From: Homarus americanus
Taxonomy: Eukaryota > Arthropoda > Malacostraca > Decapoda > Nephropidae
Direction of reading: 5' to 3'
NCBI RefSeq assembly: GCF_018991925.1
Contig: NW_024756701.1
Coordinates: 81,956-145,955, forward strand
DNA length: 64,000 nt
Positions 25,656 to 37,409 of the stretch are shown here, in pieces. Numbering within the stretch: the first letter of the stretch is position 1; the number at the start of each line of letters is the position of its first letter. Made by a program: the position numbers and the translations under genes. The notes under the pieces were generated by a model that saw only the letters and a list, made by a program, of their open reading frames with translations, was not told the DNA's origin and made no database searches.

Positions 25656-25764
25656 CTATATTCACAGGGCAGTAGTGCAGGAAACGTTGAATTCATAACG
25701 CGCGTCAATTCCTTCCAGGTTTATTGGTAGTCGATCACACAGGTGAACTTGGCCACCTGAGCTA

Positions 25765-25960
25765 ACTCACGCTCCCCATTCACGCTCCTCCACGCTAGTC
25801 CACGCTCATTCACTCAATCACTCACTCACGCTTCTTCCACGCTAACCGATGCTACCTAACTCTCTTCCACGCTAATCTACGCTCATTCATGATACCTCAC
25901 GCTCTTACACGCTAGTCCACGCCCTATCCACGCTCATTCACAGTACCAAATGCCTCTTCA
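25765..25960. repeat. Degenerate ~12 bp repeat (CACGCTNNTCCA)
   Basis: The word CACGCT recurs about 12 times, usually followed by ATTCA, AGTCCA, CTTCCA or AATCTA. Confidence 0.7.
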
Positions 25961-26049
25961 CGTCACATCATTGTATTTCACTCCATATTAGTGTGTGTTT
26001 TGTAAAGGTAATTTTAACTCCCTTCTACCTTCTAATAACTGAGTCTCTG

Positions 26050-26490
26050 CAACAATACACCTGAAGATCTACACCTGCAACACGAAATCTCCAATTCCAT
26101 ACCTGCAATCCTACACCTGTCACCTGAAACCTCATTTCCTACACCTATAACTTTAAGACACCTACAGCTCCAAAACCTGTAACCTACGCCTCTATTCCTA
26201 CACCTGCAGCACCAAAACCTGTAACCTGCACCTCTATTCCTACACCTGCAGCAATAAACCTGTTGTCTTTACCTTTAACCTACACCTCTATTCCTACACC
26301 TGCAGCACCAAAACCTGTAACCTGCACCTCTATTCCTACACCTGCAGCAATAAACCTGTTGTCTTCACCTTTAACCTACGCCTCTATTCCTACACCTGCA
26401 GCACCAAAACCTGTAACCTACACCTCTATTCCTACACCTGCAGCCCCAAAACCTGTAACCTACACCTGCAACCCCAACATCTCTCCTCAC
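26050..26490. repeat. Higher-order minisatellite, 42 + 54 bp dimer
   Basis: Units start with CCTACACCTGCAGC at 26197, 26239, 26293, 26335, 26389 and 26431, giving alternating 42- and 54-base spacing. The longer unit replaces CACCAAAACCTGTAACC with AATAAACCTGTTGTC plus CTTTAACC. Diverged copies extend left to about 26050. Confidence 0.85.
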
Positions 26491-26594
26491 CCTTCTGAAG
26501 GTTGATACAAGACGTCACAAATTGCATAACTCCAGATGACTTCTGTTTACTAATCCTCTTACTGCCTCCCCTCGTGCCTCCAGAAGACACCTCA

Positions 26595-26800
26595 CACTGC
26601 TTCTTCTCCTCACACTACTCCTCCTTACACTATCAGTCACACTACTCCTTACGCTACTCCTCATACTATCACACTACTCCTCCTTACACTATCAGTCACA
26701 CTACTCCTTACGCTACTCCTCAAGCTATCACACTACTCCTCCTTACACTATCAGTCACACTACTCCTTACGCTACTCCTCAAGCTATCACACTACTCCTC
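26595..26800. repeat. 59 bp tandem repeat (ACTACTCCTCCTTACACTA)
   Basis: Three to four copies containing CTCCTCCTTACACTATCAG, CACACTACTCCTTACGCTAC and TCCTCAAGCTATCACACTA. Confidence 0.85.
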
Positions 26801-27107
26801 AACCTCATACTCTCATAAGCTCATGTTTGTCCACGCCATATTTCAGTAATCTAAACTTAAAGCAGATGTTCCTACTTGACACTATCCCAGCTTGCAATTC
26901 TACATTCCTTCCGTCTATGTCGCCGCATCCACAGAATATTCTTACACGCTCTACATACCTCTGGACGTTATATCAAGCTTGCATATTTCCACGCCACGGT
27001 GTCTCACAGTACACAATTCCACCCTTCTTCACGACTTCCTCACGTCTTCTCAAAAGTTTCTTACATTTGGGTACAGTTCCTCACGCTATCTTAGAGTCGT
27101 TCTTCCT

Positions 27108-27110
<3 letters not shown>

Positions 27111-27175
<65 letters not shown>

Positions 27176-27300
27176 GCTCTCTCTCTCTTTTCGTTCCTTC
27201 CCTCCCACCCTCCCTCCCTACTTACCTATCTAATCCTATCCCTCCTTCCTACTCTCCCACCCTCCCTCCCTCCTTCCGTCCCTCCGTCTCTCCTCCCCTC
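27111..27300. repeat. (CT)n microsatellite and CCCTCC tract
   Basis: (CT)n at about 27113-27188 with one A, then CCTCCCTCC-type pyrimidine DNA. Confidence 0.9.
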
Positions 27301-27765
27301 CACCCGTTCCTGCACCATGTTCCTTTAAGCTCCCTGCTGGCGTGGATCTATGCCATCCTGCAACACAGTATAACACAGGGAGAAAACTCTTAAGCTGGAA
27401 CTGATCTTTCTAACACCAGTCGGGAACAATAACAGTAAACTTATCATTATTTAGCAGCAATACACAAGATGGTTCGTGGTAGCAGTGTTTTACAAGTATT
27501 TGACAGTAGTGCACAAAATAGGTGTTATTAGAGTGTAACATAATCACCATTTGAAGGAGTACACATGGAAGACCAGAACAGTATAGCTTAAACTAATCAC
27601 CAGGTAGACACATCAATTAGGCACCACAGAAGTCATGTTACCTGCTAAAATCACCAGGGTAATTATATAACTTGATGGCTTTTATGCTATATAATTCTAT
27701 GTATCATTTTCTCCCTTTAATATTTCCCCTTTTGGTTTTTTTTTATTCTACCTTTCACTGTCTTG
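27301..27765. other. Non-repetitive DNA, nothing recognised
   Basis: No repeat or gene recognised. Confidence 0.45.
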
Positions 27766-28230
27766 TTTACTGTCTCTTTCTACCCTTTAGCTGTTCTCTC
27801 CTATGTCTTCTGTAGCCCTTATTCCTGTCAAGACTCTCACCCATCTTCCCATTTCTTTAATCTCTCACATAGTTCTTCCTTACCCTTCCCCCTCTTCTTC
27901 TCTTCCCTTCCCTTCCCTTCTTCCTTGGTCGTTTCTATCTCCTTAGTCTTCTTTTCGTCTCCCTCTCAGTCATTTCTCTTCCCTTATCACGTTTTCCTTC
28001 TCCCTATCTCTCTCCCTACCTTCTCTCTTTTCATCTCCCCCTTCCATTTTTCCCCATATTTTCTCACCTCTCCCTCTCCCCTTCTCATTTCTGCCCACCT
28101 ATCTACCTCCTTCCTTACCACCTCTTCTTCCTCATTTATCTCACTCTTTTTAACGATACTTCCCCACCTTTCCTTCCCCCTCTTCCATCCCCTCCCTCCC
28201 CTCATCGTGCATCCCCTCCCCTCATCTGGG
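27766..28230. other. Pyrimidine-rich strand, non-tandem
   Basis: Strong T/C bias keeps plus frames open (168 residues, Ser/Phe/Leu). No domain or start context supports coding. Confidence 0.6.
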
Positions 28231-28372
28231 CTGATAATACAAAAGCCTATCCTCTACAGTCTACATTAACCAGACCTGACCTACCATACGGTACCTCCTT
28301 CATCTTTATTAATGAGAAATAAATAGCTACATAAGACCTTCTCAGAGGAGCTTAGGACAGGAAATTATTTTT

Positions 28373-28490
<118 letters not shown>

Positions 28491-28624
28491 AGCGTTTTCT
28501 CCTAATCTTGTTAATATAATTTGGGAATTAATCTGCCTGAATATTGGGAATAATTATCTTTGCTTCCTTTGATATAATCTTTCCACACTACCTGCCCAAA
28601 CACCTTAACTTACAGGTATAGTTT

Positions 28625-28651
28625 GGTGTGTGTGTGTGTGTGAGAGAGAGA

Positions 28652-28684
<33 letters not shown>
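28625..28684. repeat. Compound (GT)n-(GA)n microsatellite
   Basis: GT at about 28625-28642 passes directly into GA at 28643-28683. Confidence 0.95.
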
Positions 28685-28686
<2 letters not shown>

Positions 28687-29065
28687 CCCCTTTACTCATT
28701 CCCTCTCCATTTACTCTCTCCTCTCCACCCTCTTGCCACCCACTCCCACTCTGTCCCCAGTTCATTCCCTTCAATTCCCCACTCTGCTTCCCCTCCACTT
28801 CCCTTCCGCCACCTCTCACTTCTGGCTCCCCACTCCTCCACCCCACTCCCTCCTCCCCACTCCCTCCACCCACCCATCCTCCCACTCCTCCAAACTCTCT
28901 CCTTCCTCCTTATCTCTCCACCCCTCCCTCCACCTCACCCACCCCTAGCCACATAATGCTCCCCACCCCCCATACGACTCCCCCACCCCCACACGACCCA
29001 CCACCCCTACACGACCCACCATCCCCATGCGACCCACCACCCTCATACGACCCACCACCCCGCTG
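28685..29065. repeat. CCACTCCC pyrimidine tract and 18-21 bp repeat (CGACCCACCACCC)
   Basis: Irregular CCACTCCCTCC DNA, ending in five tandem copies of a unit centred on ACGACCCACCACCCC at 28960-29065. Confidence 0.75.
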
Positions 29066-29194
29066 TACTGTCGTTACGCTCACAATACCTTACTGGAGAA
29101 TCTTCCTGCCGGGGTGGAGGAAGGTGCGGGAGGGAAATGAATTGGACCACAATGAAGGAAGAACAGAGGACACACACACACACACACACAACTC

Positions 29195-29900
29195 TGCCAC
29201 ACACCTCACTTGTTCGTCTCCACTCCTCCTCCTCTTGCTTTCTATACTCTTATTTATTTTCCCTTTCGGTTCTTTCTTTCCACACCTTTCTCTTTTCTTC
29301 TCTCTTTCTTCCTCTTCTCTACTTTTTTCTTCTTTCATCTATTTCTCTTCCTTTTTTTTCCTTACTTTCTGTTCCTTCATCATATAATTTTAATATCTTT
29401 CTCATTCTCTTTTCCTCTCTTCTACTTCTTTCTCCGTTGGTTTTCTCTCCACTTTCCAGCTTTTCTCTAGATGTCTTCCTTCTTCTTTCGTTTCTCTCTT
29501 ACATTCTCTTTTTTTCTGAATTTCTCTTCCTTTCTCTTATATCTTTGCCTATTAATGTCTTCACTCCCATTCTTCTCCCTTTCTCTCAATTTCTCCCTTC
29601 CTTATTCTTCTTTTCTCTCTACTTCCTCCTTAAACTCCTCCTCCTCCCTTCTACCTGTCCCTCTGAATTCTCACCTCTCCTATTTCTCTCACACCTCTGT
29701 TCCTTTCCTCCCTCTCATCCTGCTTATTCCCCCTTTCCCTTTCATCCCCTCTTTCATATTATCCTCTGTTTTTTTTTCGTTTTCCCTCCCTCTCATCCTA
29801 CGTATCCCCTCTCCCCATCTCAATTTCTCCCTTTCTTGTTTCCCTGTTCTCCCTCCGTCTCCCCTTCCCTTCCTTCCTGTCAGCCTGTCCATCACCTCTC
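29195..29900. other. 700 base pyrimidine-rich strand
   Basis: Almost continuous CTTTCTCTTCC-type DNA. Two plus frames are open (269 and 192 residues, Phe/Leu/Ser/Pro). They resemble membrane segments only because T/C-rich codons encode hydrophobic residues. Confidence 0.65.
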
Positions 29901-30074
29901 TTCATTACGGGACGTATTTTCCCCCAGAGGCAGTATTGTGGGCTGAGCTGGGACAGGTTATACGAGACTCGAGGCTACGGCACTACTGCCCACCTTCTCT
30001 CACACTCCTTCTCTCTCTGTTGCCGTGTGTGATCAAAACATTGGTCTGAGAGAAGAGAGAGATGTGGGGGGAGG

Positions 30075-30077
30075 TGG

Positions 30078-30132
<55 letters not shown>

Positions 30133-30245
30133 CAGAGACAGAGACAGAGAAACAGACAGACACAGGGTGAGAAAGAGAGAGAGACAGTAAAAAGTGTGAG
30201 ACAGAGTAGAGAGAAAGAGAGACAGATAGGTCACAAAGAGAGAGA
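30075..30245. repeat. (GA)n / GACA purine tract
   Basis: (GA)n at about 30079-30128, then GAGACAGA and AGAGAGACAG words. Complementary in composition to the pyrimidine block ending at 29900. Confidence 0.9.
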
Positions 30246-30830
30246 TCGACATTGACTTTAATTTGAACAATCGTCACTTGTAATAACACAACATATATTA
30301 ACAACTTTTCCCACATAAATAACACTAAAACACTGTAATGAATGTCTCCACTAATACCACTGTAAAACATTATGAAATTAACCCTGTAATTGTGACACTG
30401 TAACACACTATAATCAATTTCTCTATTAATGACACTATAACACACTATACAACACACTGTAACCACTGCGTCCTTTGATGGCACTGCATAATAAAAAAAT
30501 ATTACTACCACTGTTAACTGCGTCATAATCACTCCTTCCCCAAAGCACCTCATAAACCACACAGTTCTCAATGATCGCAACTGAGTGATAGTTTGTCCCA
30601 CCTGCAAAATAATCTCCTTAACCGCAGTTCACCTTCTGTATCATAATGGTTATATTCCACACCACCTGCACTATAACGAGAGAGATCATTATCGTCACCA
30701 TCTACACCATAGCTGTAGTGGTCACAATCCTCACCATCAACACACGTGCTCGTCTTCTCGGCATCATGACGTCACTGATCTTGGTTATAATTGTGAAATC
30801 TTTTACACGAGTTGAGTGGAAGTCAGTGTG
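30246..30830. other. Non-repetitive DNA with CACTGTAA words
   Basis: Words such as CACTGTAAC, CACTATAAC and ACACTATA recur between 30310 and 30480, suggesting a very old ~60 bp tandem repeat. No gene was recognised. Confidence 0.4.
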
Positions 30831-30925
30831 TGGAGGGAAGGAGGGAAGGTGGGTGTGGGGCACTGTGTGGAGTGAGGGAGTGAGGGAGTGTGGGAGTGAG
30901 GGAGTGTGGGAGTGTGGGAGGCACT
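30831..30925. repeat. GGGAGTG/GGGAGTGT minisatellite
   Basis: About eight copies of GTGAGGGA/GTGTGGGA on the plus strand. Confidence 0.8.
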
Positions 30926-30974
30926 GAAGGTATAAAGTAAAGGTGCCTGGCTACCTTCCTTCTCAGCATTTTAA

Positions 30975-31400
30975 TTAATTTACCTCCACTTGTGTCGAGC
31001 ACACGTATGGTTTTCACAATGTAATCAAGGCCAAGTTTACTTCATAATTGCCTTTGTTCTCCGCGTATTGAGCACACATTGCTTGCAGGATGTAACCAAG
31101 CCACATACTACCTCATAATTGCTTCTCCCCCTTTATACTGCTTGCAGAATGTCCCACGGTCAATCTCCATACCATAATTGCTTTTCCCTTCCTGCACTGG
31201 ACACACACACTGCCTCCAGAACACACTCTGACTAAGTTCTCTCACCCCCCCCCCCACCTCATAATTACTCTCTCGCATTCTGTGCTGAGCTCATACTGCG
31301 TGCAGCTTGTACCCTGAGCGAGTTTCATCTCATAATTGCTCAGTGCCCCTTTCTGTAACGAGCACACACACACACACACACACAGACATTGCACCTTGGA
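30975..31400. repeat. Degenerate ~70 bp tandem repeat (CATAATTGC anchor)
   Basis: CATAATTG or CATAATTA occurs near 31043, 31113, 31172, 31258 and 31330. Between them are shared words such as GAGCACACA, TGCTTGCAG and TGTAACCAAG. The order is constant, so this is one decayed array of 5-6 copies. Confidence 0.65.
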
Positions 31401-32265
31401 ACACATCGAGGAGTAGTTCCACCCTCATATCCTAGTCTTCATTTTACAAGCTCGTACCGGAGGATGGTCTGGTGTTTCATCCTGTTGACTTTATGCTCCC
31501 TCATTCCCCTCCTACGCCTAAATTGCTACAAAATAATACTGTATACCTTTTAGGGTAAACGTAAAGTATTATGTGATAATTAAATTAATCTTTTATCCAG
31601 TTGTCTTTGTTGTGTTTGTCACTTAAAGTTACCTAAACCTCTGACTAGTGTTGAGGATGTTACTTAAAGCTACCTATCTCCATACCACGAGTCACATTGA
31701 TCTATAAAGGATGTGTTACTTTCATTATAAAATATAGTCATGTTAAAAGACATTACAACACATGAACTGCATATAGGGAATTCTTATTATAGGAACCTCA
31801 TTCTATACAACAGAATGAGCTTTGGATATAGCTATAACAAATTATATGGATGTGATTATTATACATAGAAGACTGGTATAATCCGAGATGATGAATATAT
31901 TTTCTGGTAATTTGTAAAAGTCTTGAAATATAAATTTATTTAGTAGAAAGATCAGGATTTTATTTCATATTTACACAACCAAGATTTAATTATTTATTTA
32001 TTTATCTTTGTTAGAATATTAATGGTCGGGAGCCGTGGTGATGCTTAATAGGAGTTGTCGACATTCACATTAATATTTTCTTTCATTCATAAATAGAATA
32101 ATTCTCAACAACGGTACATATTAAATACCAAAGTGGTTAAAAAAATACTGGCTTACTCTGTGAAGGAATGTGTTTTTTTAAATGGTAATAAATGGCAAAA
32201 ATATTCGATATGAAAATAGGAAATTCTTACGAAACAATTAATGTTTTGTGTTGACATGGAGGAAT
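31401..32265. other. AT-rich non-repetitive DNA
   Basis: No long open frame or recognised element. Confidence 0.5.
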
Positions 32266-32267
32266 GC

Positions 32268-32343
32268 TAACCTAACATAACCTAACCTAATCTAACCGTA
32301 TCTAACCTAGCCTAACCTAACATAACCTAACCGTATCTAACCT
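32268..32343 (-). repeat. Degenerate (CCTAA)n tract
   Basis: CTAACCTAACATAACC, CTAATCTAACCGTATCTAACC and related words. The CCTAA unit is still readable but carries substitutions (CATAA, CGTAT, CTAGC) and a 35-base internal duplication containing CCGTATCTAACC. Confidence 0.8.
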
Positions 32344-32444
32344 TGTCTTTATTGATATGATGAAATTTTAAGTGTGTTTTGTAAGTGTGATGAATTACTA
32401 AGTGCAAGTGTTTTATAAATGTGAATAGTGTCAAGTGTGAGTTG

Positions 32445-33190
32445 TTTATAAGGATGAGTGTCTCAGTGTAAGTGTGTCTCAGTGTATGTGTGTCTCAGTG
32501 TAAGTGTGTCTCAGTGTAAGCGTGTCTCAGTGTAAGTGTGTCTCATTGTAAAAGTGTAAACTGTGTTTCAGTGTAAAGTGTCAAGTGTGTCTCAGTATAA
32601 AGTGTCAAGTGCGTCTCAATGTAAAAGTGTGCCTCAGTGTCAAGTATGTCTCGGTGTCAAGTTGTGTCTCAGTGTCAAGTGTGTATCGGTGTTAAGTGTG
32701 TCTCAATGTCAAGTGTGTCTCAATGTCAAGTGTGTCTCAGTGTCAAGTGTGTATCGATGTTAAGTGTGTCTCAATGTCTCAAGTGTGTCTCAGTGTCAAG
32801 TGTGTCTCAGTGTCAAGTGTGTCTCAGTGTCAAGTGTGTCTCAGTGTCAAGTGTGTGTCTCAGTGTCAAGTGTGTATCGGTGTTAAGTGTGTCTCAATGT
32901 CAAGTGTGTCTCAAGTGTCAAGTGTGTATCGATGTTAAGTGTGTCTCAATGTCAAGTGTCTCAGTGTCAATTGTGTCTCAGTGTCATGTGTCTCAGTGTC
33001 AAGTGTGTCTCAGTGTCAAGTGTGTCTCAGTGTCAAGTGTGTCTCAATGTCAAGTGTCTCAGTGTCAAGTGTGTCTCAGTGTCAAAGGTGTGTCTCAGTG
33101 TAAGTGTGTCTCAGTGTATGTGTGTCTCAGTGTAAGTGTGTCTCAGTGTCAAGTGTGTCTCATTGTCAAGTGTGTCTCAGTATAAGGGTG
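32445..33190. repeat. 17 bp minisatellite (TGTCTCAGTGTCAAGTG)
   Basis: About 40 copies of TGTCTCAGTGTCAAGTG with variants TGTCTCAATGT, TGTATCGGTGTTAAG and shortened forms, arranged as local blocks. Every frame through it encodes Ser/Val/Cys/Gln artefacts. Confidence 0.93.
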
Positions 33191-33254
33191 TCATCTAGGC
33201 CACGGTCGCCGCCACTTCTGTCTTAATGTTTGTCTTAACTGTCCGCCCCCCGAT

Positions 33255-33580
33255 GTGCTTGTCTCCCCTAGGAACAACTCCACCTGAGTCTCCCTCATAA
33301 TAGGAAAAAAAATATAAACTTTTTCACTCCCAGGATGAACGCCATCTAAGTTACCTCTAATAGTATGGAAAAAATTATGAAACTTTCACTTCCCAGGAAC
33401 AACACCGACCATATGACTGTCGTACTAGGAAAAATATTCAATGTAACTTCCTTCACCCCTAAGAAGATTGTTAGTTATCACCCTCATACTAGGAAAAAAA
33501 AATAGTCAAGCTGTTTTAATCCCAGGACGAACACCAACTAGGTTACTCTTGTACAAGGAAAAATATTTGAGGGTCTTTAT
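33255..33580. repeat. Degenerate ~70 bp tandem repeat (CTAGGAAAAA anchor)
   Basis: Five copies share the order CCCAGGAACAAC, a variable middle with CATA/GTTAC, then CTAGGAAAAAAATAT and TTCACTTCC. The GGAAAA anchors lie near 33302, 33368, 33429, 33491 and 33557. Confidence 0.7.
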
Positions 33581-33589
33581 GTTTGACTG

Positions 33590-33910
33590 TGCATGCTAAT
33601 AGTGTGTGTGTGTTTGTGCATGTGTGTGACTGCGTTAATGCCTGTCTTTGTGAATGTTTGTTTGAATGTGTGAGTGACTGTGTTTGTGAATGACTATGTT
33701 CGTGAATGTGTGTTTGCGTGACTGTATTTACACATCATCAGTTTGTATAAGTGTTTTTGATTGCGTGCGCGTGTGTATCTTGTTGTGTTTGTTTATGCGT
33801 ATGAATATGTACTTTAGTTTGAATGTGTTTGTATGTGTGTTTATACTGACACGAATTATTACCATATACATAAGTGATTGAGCACACAGGTAAATGTATA
33901 CATGTGCGTG

Positions 33911-33951
<41 letters not shown>

Positions 33952-33957
33952 GTGTGC
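33590..33957. repeat. TG-rich DNA with (GT)n core
   Basis: Irregular TGTGTTTGTGAATG words, ending in (GT)n with CG interruptions at 33903-33957. Confidence 0.75.
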
Positions 33958-34177
33958 AGAAGAGAACTGAGAAGGTGACTGCCTGTGTTGGTAAATATTT
34001 GTGTGTGTATTCTTGGTCTTGTTGTGGTTATGTAATATTTCGATCAATAGGAACGCTGCTAGAGGCGGTATTCATATCGGCCAGTGATAGAATTCAGATA
34101 TGCAAGTCAATGCAGATATATTTTTTATAAAGAAACACAACAGGTCCTTCAGACATTAACCAATTCGAGATTATGCC

Positions 34178-34179
<2 letters not shown>

Positions 34180-34216
<37 letters not shown>

Positions 34217-34228
34217 ACACATACACAC
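34180..34228. repeat. (CA)n microsatellite
   Basis: About 22 CA units with two TA interruptions. Confidence 0.93.
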
Positions 34229-34379
34229 CGTTAGTCACCTCATACATAATCTTTTGTTACGAAAGAATTCTGGTAAAGTTTGACACTTCATATCTTGAAT
34301 TACGACACTCAGGGGGTGACGTAAAAAACAAAAAAAACAAAAACTCGCGGGCATGTGTGATAAAGGTAACATTTATTGC

Positions 34380-34500
34380 AGGGGGGCGGAGGAGGGGGGC
34401 GGGAGAGGGGGAGGAGGGGCGGCGGGGGAGGGGGAGGAGGGGGGAGCGAGCGAGGGAGGGGGGAGGAGGAGGGGGGGCGAGTTGGGAGGAGGGGAGGTGA
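34380..34500. repeat. G-rich purine tract, G-quadruplex-capable
   Basis: About 120 bases of GGGGGG, GGAGGGG and GGCGGGG words with only A and a few C and T. It contains many runs of three or more G separated by short loops, the pattern expected to fold as G-quadruplexes. Confidence 0.85.
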
Positions 34501-34935
34501 GGCAGCAATAAAGATAAATGATTTTAAAAACCACACACACACAGAGATTTACAGTCCCAGACGATAATAATGTGTGCTCCCTGATGCACATCTGTATTAC
34601 TGTAATGTGAATATAATAGTTATATTCTGACAGCTTGTTTACGATATGTGGGTGAGTATGGTAATAAGACATACCATACCTGGGAATATTAATGGTTAAT
34701 TAAAGGTAGAGTTTTTGAGATATATAAAATATTCGTATAATTGATCACCAAATATAATATTCTAATTGCCGTAAATTAAAGTGAATTCAATCGAACCTCG
34801 TGTCCGTGTACAAGAGCAACGACGAGAAAGGAAAAAAAAAATGTTTGTTATAAATTGCAAAGTTGACTTCAGACGTCATTGAGTACCAGAACAGAATGCA
34901 CACAGGGGCGGTCAGTCATCCCCACACCACACCTG
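34501..34935. other. Non-repetitive DNA
   Basis: Nothing recognised; a short CACACACA run lies near 34532-34542. Confidence 0.45.
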
Positions 34936-34959
34936 TACAATTCCACAGATTCTCTCCAT

Positions 34960-35310
34960 GGGGACGCCCCCCCCTCATACTCGCTCTGCCCTCGCCCTCC
35001 CTCCTCTAACTCGCTCTGCCTCCTCCCTCATACTCGCTCTGCCTCATTCCCTCCTCCTCTCATACACCTCTGCCTCGCTCTCCTCCTCTCTAACCTGCCT
35101 GCCTCCTCCCTCCCCCCCCGCTCCGCTCCTGCCTCCTCCTCCTCATACCTGCCTCGCCCTGCCTCCTCCTCCTCACACTGCCTGCCCGCCTCCCTCCTCT
35201 CACGCTCTGCCTCGCCTCCCTCATACACACGCCTGCCTCGCTCTCCTCCCCTATACACGCTCTGCCTCGCCTCCCTCCTCCTCATACACGCTCTGCCCGC
35301 TCGCCCCCAC
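34960..35310. repeat. Degenerate minisatellite (CTCATACTCGCTCTGCCTC)
   Basis: About 15 copies of CTCATACWCGCTCTGCCTCG with C/T-rich spacers of variable length. Many copies have lost one to several bases. Plus frames are open by composition. Confidence 0.8.
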
Positions 35311-35524
35311 AGTTCTCGGTATAGTTTTTGATATGTGTGCAGTTCACCCTTAAACGCTGGTGTTGTTCTCCCCGTGTTTGTTTTCCCTGTGTGAGTCAGC
35401 AGAGTCATACTACAACATTTTCTCTTTTAGTTTTACGTCCAACTTCACTCATAGTAAAGTTTCCCAACCTCTCTCTTATCTACTTTTTTTCTTTCAGGCT
35501 GTTTCCTATTTTGTTATGCTCCAT

Positions 35525-35526
<2 letters not shown>

Positions 35527-35573
<47 letters not shown>

Positions 35574-35575
35574 GA
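35527..35575. repeat. (GT)n microsatellite
   Basis: About 22 GT units followed by GGGGAAGGGGGAGG. Confidence 0.95.
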
Positions 35576-36364
35576 AGGGGGAGGAATGTTATATGTGTGA
35601 GAGTAAAATACAAACAAAACTTTTTACCGGCGGAGCATGGGAACACCAGACTCCATCAGCGGATTTAATATAATTTTATTTAATTCAATTTCAACAGGAT
35701 TATTTTTGAGAGCTTGTTATTTATTTTTGTTTTGTCTGCCTTGTACGTGTTTATTTGTTTCATCAAGAACTGACTCAAACAGAGCAGAATGTACAATAAA
35801 CTTAATTATTTGTTTATTTTTATCCAGTAAACCCTTCCTTCTACACTACCGTACTGATGACCCGCAACAAAAAACAATCACACGTCACTACCTGGTGCCA
35901 TCATCATACACAACTTAAAACCACCATTAACGAGTTCCTCTGCCTCTCTATTATCTATCTTCATTTCTACTATAATCATTCACTCCATTATTCCATCTTC
36001 CTGTTCATCCCTCCCATCCACAGTTGAATTATAGACACCCATACACATATTTCATTCTCCATTCTCTCAATATGTTCATACTAACTTCATTAATCCCTTT
36101 TCCCTCCTTCCTGTTCCACCTTTCCTCACCCCATACTTCTTCCTATGTCCATTCTTTTGTAGTCTATTTAGTTCATATGTTCTCTCATTCTACTACATAT
36201 CTGCCACTTTAATGTTATTCTCCTCTTGTTATTCTGTGCTTTTGTTTCTCGTTTGTGTGGTAATGTCGATGATTCTTTTATATGTGTTTTACGTTAGGTT
36301 CTTTGGCTATTCTCTTTTCATTTGTTATTCTGTGTTTTTGTTTTGTCGGTCTGATTATTCTTAC
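35576..36364. other. Non-repetitive DNA, nothing recognised
   Basis: Short open frames at 35637-35918 and 36024-36212 have no domain I can recognise. Confidence 0.45.
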
Positions 36365-36500
36365 TGATTCATCCACTCACTGATACATCATCCTCTACAT
36401 CATCCACACACTGATACATCATCCACTCACTGATACATCATCCACACACTGATCATCATCCACTCACTGATACATCATCCCACACATCCACACACTAATA
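36365..36500. repeat. ~20 bp repeat (ACTGATACATCATCCACTC)
   Basis: Six imperfect copies. The word CACTCACTGATACA is shared with the larger array at 37410-37915, about 1 kb downstream. Confidence 0.8.
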
Positions 36501-37075
36501 TATCCACCACTTCACCATTCAATCTCCATATACAAAACTACATTCACGTCACAATATCTCTCTTCTCTACATTAATTACATATCCATTCATACATGCAAA
36601 TATATACTCAACATTTACTCACATCAAAATAATATTCCACTGTTCCTCCCTGAGTCTCTAGCTAAACCATGTCAGTTTAGCTTGTTATTTCATTTACAAC
36701 ACAGAGAAATTATTACATTATCTTCAATATTTTTTCCTTTAGTGTGAATGAAATTATAATCTTCCCTTACCTGTGTTTCCTCTAATTATAAGTATTGGTG
36801 TTTTTAATTAACGTAAGAAAAAAATATAATATGATTTAACGTTGTATGAGTGAACTTGATATTTGTATAAGGAAAAATAATTAAGGTAATATTTGTAGAT
36901 ATATTCAAAGGTGTAAAAAGAAATGGGATCTAGGTAATATAATCTGACGTGTTGGCTAAGTTAGTGGTAAGACTGAGTGATGGGAATATTTATGAGTGAG
37001 GAGTTATAGGTGGAATTATCCCCTGGTGTGACGGGGAGTTGATACTGTGACAGGAAGACTCGGTAGGGGACAGCA
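36501..37075. other. AT-rich non-repetitive DNA
   Basis: Nothing recognised. Confidence 0.5.
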
Positions 37076-37365
37076 GACAGCCAGACAGACAGACAAACAG
37101 ACAAACAGACAGATCCGACAGACTCAGCAGGTAGACTGAGAGACAGATCCGACAGACTCAGCAGGTAGACTGACAGACAGATCCGACAGACTCCTTGGGA
37201 AGACTGACAGACAGATCCACACAGACTCACTAGGTAGAACTTGAGAGACAGATCAACAGACTCAGCAGGAAGACTGACTGAGAGACAGATCAGACAGACT
37301 CAAGCAGGTAGACTGACAGACAGATCCGACAGACTCCTTGGGTGACTGAGAGCAGATCAGACAGC
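37076..37365. repeat. 34 bp minisatellite (AGACAGATCCGACAGACTC)
   Basis: About eight copies of AGACAGATCCGACAGACTC followed by AGCAGGTAGACTGAG. The last three copies have missing bases. Confidence 0.88.
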
Positions 37366-37409
37366 AAAAAGGACCAGAAATAGACCAAGGAACTCACGTC
37401 AACAGAGAG

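Noticed and set aside
29137..30049. Long hydrophobic frames that look like membrane proteins
   Set aside because: T/C-rich DNA encodes Phe, Leu and Ser in any frame; two frames are open together and there is no conserved motif.
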